Below, piece by piece: positions 6,686 to 8,626 of a stretch of 8,626 nt of DNA; the stretch's first letter is position 1, and each line of letters starts with the position of its first letter. A program made the translations under genes and the position numbers. The stretch lies in the NCBI GenBank assembly GCA_949289715.1, contig CASEPJ010000099.1, positions 1-8,626 of the forward strand, written 5' to 3'. The notes beneath the pieces are model-generated. The model was not told where the DNA came from and did no database searches. It worked only from the letters and a program-made list of their open reading frames with translations. Origin of the DNA: an uncultured Clostridia bacterium (GTDB lineage Bacteria; Bacillota; Clostridia; Christensenellales; CASEPJ01).

Positions 6686-7825
6686 TTATAAATTATTGCC
6701 GAATAATTCCGCAAAACGTTCGTCTATGGATTTTTCCTTTTCCGCATTGCCTTGTGTTTTTTTCGGTTCTTTTTCTTTAATCTCTCCACTATTGTCAGCA
6801 TCGGACTTAACGTCTATTTTCCAACCGGTAAGTCTTGCGGCTAATTTTGCATTCTGCCCTTCTTTACCGATAGCCAAAGAAAGTTTACTTTCGGGAACTA
6901 TAACCATTGCGGAATTGCTTTCTTCGTTTACCGTAACCGAAACCACGGGAGAAGGACTCATCGCACGGGCAATATATTCGGCGGGATTAGCACTCCACAG
7001 AATTATATCTATTTTTTCATTGTTAAGTTCGTCGACTATAGCGTTTACTCTTTGACCGTTCTGACCTACGCAAGCTCCTACGGGATCTAAACTCTTATCA
7101 CTTGAAAATACTGCGATTTTGGTTCTTTTACCCGGGTCTCTTGCTATTGCTTTAACTTCTACGAGTCCGGCTTTAATTTCGGGAACTTCTAATTCGAAAA
7201 GACGTTTAACAAAACCTATATTTGTTCTCGAAACACGGATTTGAACACCTTTAAATCCGCTCTTTACGTCTTTAACGTAAACTTTTATTTTATCGTTCGG
7301 ATTAAAATGTTCGCCCGGTATTTGGTCGGAAACTCCAAGTACGCCTTCTAATCCGTTGGATAATTCGAGAATATAGTTGCCGCCTTTATATTCTCTTACA
7401 ATTCCCATAACTATCTCGTGTTCTTTTTCCGAAAATTCGGTTATTATGTTGGATTTCATAATATCGCCCAGTCTTTGCGTGAAAACCTGCTTTGCTGTCT
7501 GAGCGGAAATTCTTCCGAAATCTTTTGTTTTGATTTCTTCCGAAATAACATCTCCGACTTTTGCAGTTTTTCTTATGTTTCTGGCCTCGTCAAGAGAAAT
7601 TTCCGTTGCAGGGTCTAAAACTTCATCCACTACTTTTCTTAACTTCATAACTTTTATAGTGGAAGTTTCGGGGGAAAGTTTAACGGCAATCTCTGCTGCT
7701 TCGTGTGTATCTTTCTTATAAGCAAGAGCAAGGGAAGATTGTAAAATTTCTATAAAAACTTCCTTATCTATGCCTTTTTCTCTTTCCAAAACATCCAATG
7801 CGGCGAAAAAATCTTTATTAACCAT
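6686..7825 (-). CDS. nusA: Transcription termination/antitermination factor NusA
   Basis: NusA binds RNA polymerase near the RNA exit channel, stabilises pauses and takes part in intrinsic termination and rRNA antitermination. At 379 residues it is the short Firmicutes form without the C-terminal acidic repeats of E. coli NusA. The N-terminal polymerase-binding domain is about 1-125, with LDVLEREKGIDKEVFIEIL near its start. The S1 domain is about 133-198. KH1 contains RDPGKRTKIAV, DPVGACVGQNGQRV (247-260) and KIDIILW. KH2 contains LSLAIGKEGQNAKLAARLTGW (315-335). The last 40 residues are charged and probably flexible, ending with DERFAELFGNN. The ATG is preceded by AAGGAG, 47 nt after rimP. 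Confidence 0.97.
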   Translation of the reverse strand: MVNKDFFAALDVLEREKGIDKEVFIEILQSSLALAYKKDTHEAAEIAVKLSPETSTIKVMKLRKVVDEVLDPATEISLDEARNIRKTAKVGDVISEEIKTKDFGRISAQTAKQVFTQRLGDIMKSNIITEFSEKEHEIVMGIVREYKGGNYILELSNGLEGVLGVSDQIPGEHFNPNDKIKVYVKDVKSGFKGVQIRVSRTNIGFVKRLFELEVPEIKAGLVEVKAIARDPGKRTKIAVFSSDKSLDPVGACVGQNGQRVNAIVDELNNEKIDIILWSANPAEYIARAMSPSPVVSVTVNEESNSAMVIVPESKLSLAIGKEGQNAKLAARLTGWKIDVKSDADNSGEIKEKEPKKTQGNAEKEKSIDERFAELFGNNL

Positions 7826-7872
7826 TTTAATTCTCCTTTTTATTGAAGCGTTACGGCAATAAACCGTGAATA

Positions 7873-8322
7873 TCAGAATTTAATAAGCTTAGTCATTAAT
7901 GCAATTTTATTTTTATCAATGTTCAAAACTTCTCCGTTGAAAAGTTCTATTACTGCACAATTGCCACACATACCCTTTAAAATGCCCTCGAATTTTTTTT
8001 TGCCTTTTAAAGGTGCATAAAGTTTTAACTCTACCTCTCTTCCAATATTTCTCATATAATCTCTTTCCGTTTTTATAGGTCTGTCTAACCCGGGAGAAGA
8101 AACATTAAGAGTATAGGAAGCCGAACTTGTAATAATTTCGTCTAAAACAGGGTCTATTGCCAACGAAACTTCTTCACAAGCGTTTAAATCTACATCTTGC
8201 TGAGGAGTGTCTATAAAAACTGTGAGAACGGATTTTGACGAATCGAAAGTCAGGTCAATAAGTTCCAATCCTTTCGCCTCTATTATAGGTTTTATATGCT
8301 CGGTAATCAATTCCAAATCCAT
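7873..8322 (-). CDS. rimP: RimP, ribosome maturation factor
   Basis: RimP assists assembly of the 30S subunit around S19 and S12. The 149 residues show the two-domain pattern of the family: an N-terminal alpha/beta part with VDLNACEEVSLAIDPVLDE (44-62) and the signature YTLNVSSPGLDRPI (70-83), then a C-terminal SH3-like part with GREVELKLYAPLKGKKKFEGILKG. An in-frame ATG exists 13 codons upstream at 8361, but it lies inside the leader hairpin and has no good ribosome binding site. The ATG at 8322-8320 has AAGGAG (8334-8329) with a 6-nt spacer and gives the N-terminus expected for the family, so I use it. It is the first gene of the operon. Confidence 0.95.
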   Translation of the reverse strand: MDLELITEHIKPIIEAKGLELIDLTFDSSKSVLTVFIDTPQQDVDLNACEEVSLAIDPVLDEIITSSASYTLNVSSPGLDRPIKTERDYMRNIGREVELKLYAPLKGKKKFEGILKGMCGNCAVIELFNGEVLNIDKNKIALMTKLIKF

Positions 8323-8328
8323 AAAAAT

Positions 8329-8334
8329 CTCCTT
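8329..8334 (-). promoter_or_regulatory. rimP ribosome binding site that decides the start
   Basis: AAGGAG on the minus strand, 6 nt before the ATG at 8322-8320. It selects this ATG over the longer in-frame option at 8361, whose upstream sequence is part of a stable hairpin. Confidence 0.85.
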
Positions 8335-8342
8335 ACAAGTAA

Positions 8343-8372
8343 TATGGAGCGGATTTTGCAACCCACTCCATA
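8343..8372 (-). promoter_or_regulatory. 13-bp hairpin in the rimP leader
   Basis: On the minus-strand transcript, bases 8372-8360 pair with 8355-8343, closing a GCAA tetraloop (a GNRA loop). The stem has two wobble pairs (one U-G, one G-U) and is otherwise Watson-Crick. No U-run follows, so it is not a terminator. The stem ends 8 nt before the rimP ribosome binding site. Possible roles are 5' end protection of the mRNA or a binding site for a translational regulator. The core GGGUU, GCAA, AAUCC resembles the terminator hairpin downstream of infB. Confidence 0.7.
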
Positions 8373-8394
8373 CCGATAAAGTATCTTCATATGA

Positions 8395-8424
8395 ATTATA
8401 TCATAAATTAATAAAAATAATCAA
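8395..8424 (-). promoter_or_regulatory. Sigma-A promoter of the rimP-ribF operon
   Basis: Minus strand: -35 TTGATT (8424-8419), 18-nt spacer, -10 TATAAT (8400-8395) preceded by TGA, which makes an extended -10. The predicted start is near 8388-8387, giving a leader of about 65 nt with the hairpin in it. A perfect 10-bp palindrome, TTCATATGAA (8386-8395), covers the start region and the last base of the -10. Confidence 0.8.
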
Positions 8425-8427
8425 GTG

Positions 8428-8453
8428 TTTTTTAAATGTTTTTTATGTTTTTT
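8428..8453 (-). promoter_or_regulatory. Phased A-tracts upstream of the -35 (UP-element-like)
   Basis: Three six-base T-runs on the plus strand (A-runs on the transcribed sense strand) lie at 8428-8433, 8439-8444 and 8448-8453, with spacings of 11 and 9, close to one helical turn. They lie directly upstream of the -35. Such tracts bend DNA and can contact the alpha subunit of RNA polymerase, as at strong ribosomal promoters. Confidence 0.55.
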
Positions 8454-8626
8454 AATAAAATATTGTGTTATTTTACTTATTTTATAAACTTTTTTATAAA
8501 ACAAAGAATATCAAATTAAAATTTTTTCATTTTTTAATAAAATTATTTACTATAAGTATAAAATTTTTATTATAAAAATAATATTAAATTTTTAAACCGC
8601 TTAAAACTATTTATTTAAACAAAACA
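8454..8626. other. AT-rich non-coding region upstream of the operon
   Basis: About 170 bases of very AT-rich DNA reach the window edge. I see no gene on either strand, no convincing second promoter, and no GC-rich hairpin that could terminate a neighbouring gene. TTTATAAA occurs twice close together, at 8480-8487 and 8493-8500, which is not remarkable at this base composition. Confidence 0.5.

Noticed and set aside
7840..7862. Small dyad ACGG/CCGT in the rimP-nusA gap
   Set aside because: Only four pairs with a seven-base loop and no U-run; not stable enough to call a terminator or regulator.
8323..8361. Thirteen extra N-terminal codons of rimP
   Set aside because: The upstream ATG is buried in the leader hairpin with no good ribosome binding site, while the internal ATG has AAGGAG at ideal spacing and fits the family N-terminus.
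1..8626. CRISPR arrays, transposons, tRNA or rRNA genes, phage or defence genes
   Set aside because: No spaced repeats of the right kind, no transposase or integrase motifs, and no tRNA cloverleaf seen; the window is filled by a housekeeping operon.

Overview
This window is one continuous operon on the minus strand. It carries the transcription/translation gene set typical of low-GC Firmicutes, in the order rimP, nusA, rnpM (ylxR), ribosomal-protein-like L7Ae gene (ylxQ), infB, rbfA, nrnA (DHH phosphoesterase), truB, ribF (cut by the window edge). The order, the strong AGGAGG-type ribosome binding sites, the AT-rich DNA and the Lys/Asn/Ile-rich proteins point to an uncultured Clostridia-like bacterium. 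No species can be named from the sequence alone.

Layout in transcription order, from high to low coordinate. Positions 8373-8626 hold an AT-rich upstream region with phased T-tracts and a good sigma-A promoter (TTGATT, 18-base spacer, TATAAT with a TG extension). A leader of about 65 nt folds into a 13-bp hairpin just before the rimP ribosome binding site. Then follow rimP, nusA, rnpM, the L7Ae-like gene and infB, with gaps of 47 and 14 nt, a 14-nt overlap and a 26-nt gap. A 109-nt gap after infB contains an intrinsic-terminator-like hairpin. After it come rbfA, nrnA, truB and ribF, which abut, lie 7 nt apart, or overlap by 8 nt.

The genes form one functional set. RimP and RbfA mature the 30S subunit, NusA controls elongation and rRNA antitermination, RnpM modulates RNase P, and IF2 brings initiator tRNA to the ribosome. 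TruB makes pseudouridine 55 in tRNA, NrnA degrades nanoRNA and pAp, and RibF makes FMN/FAD.

Nothing here is a new defence or mobile system; the core is housekeeping. The less ordinary points are: (1) the rimP leader hairpin and the infB-rbfA terminator hairpin share a 15-nt core, GGGUYGCARRAUCCG, with a compensatory C-G to U-A change, so they may be copies of one RNA element; (2) the L7Ae-like protein is nearly three times its usual length because of a Lys/Asn-rich disordered tail; (3) IF2 has a long low-complexity N-terminal region with KPYD repeats and no recognisable first IF2_N domain; (4) both of these proteins start at TTG codons with strong ribosome binding sites.
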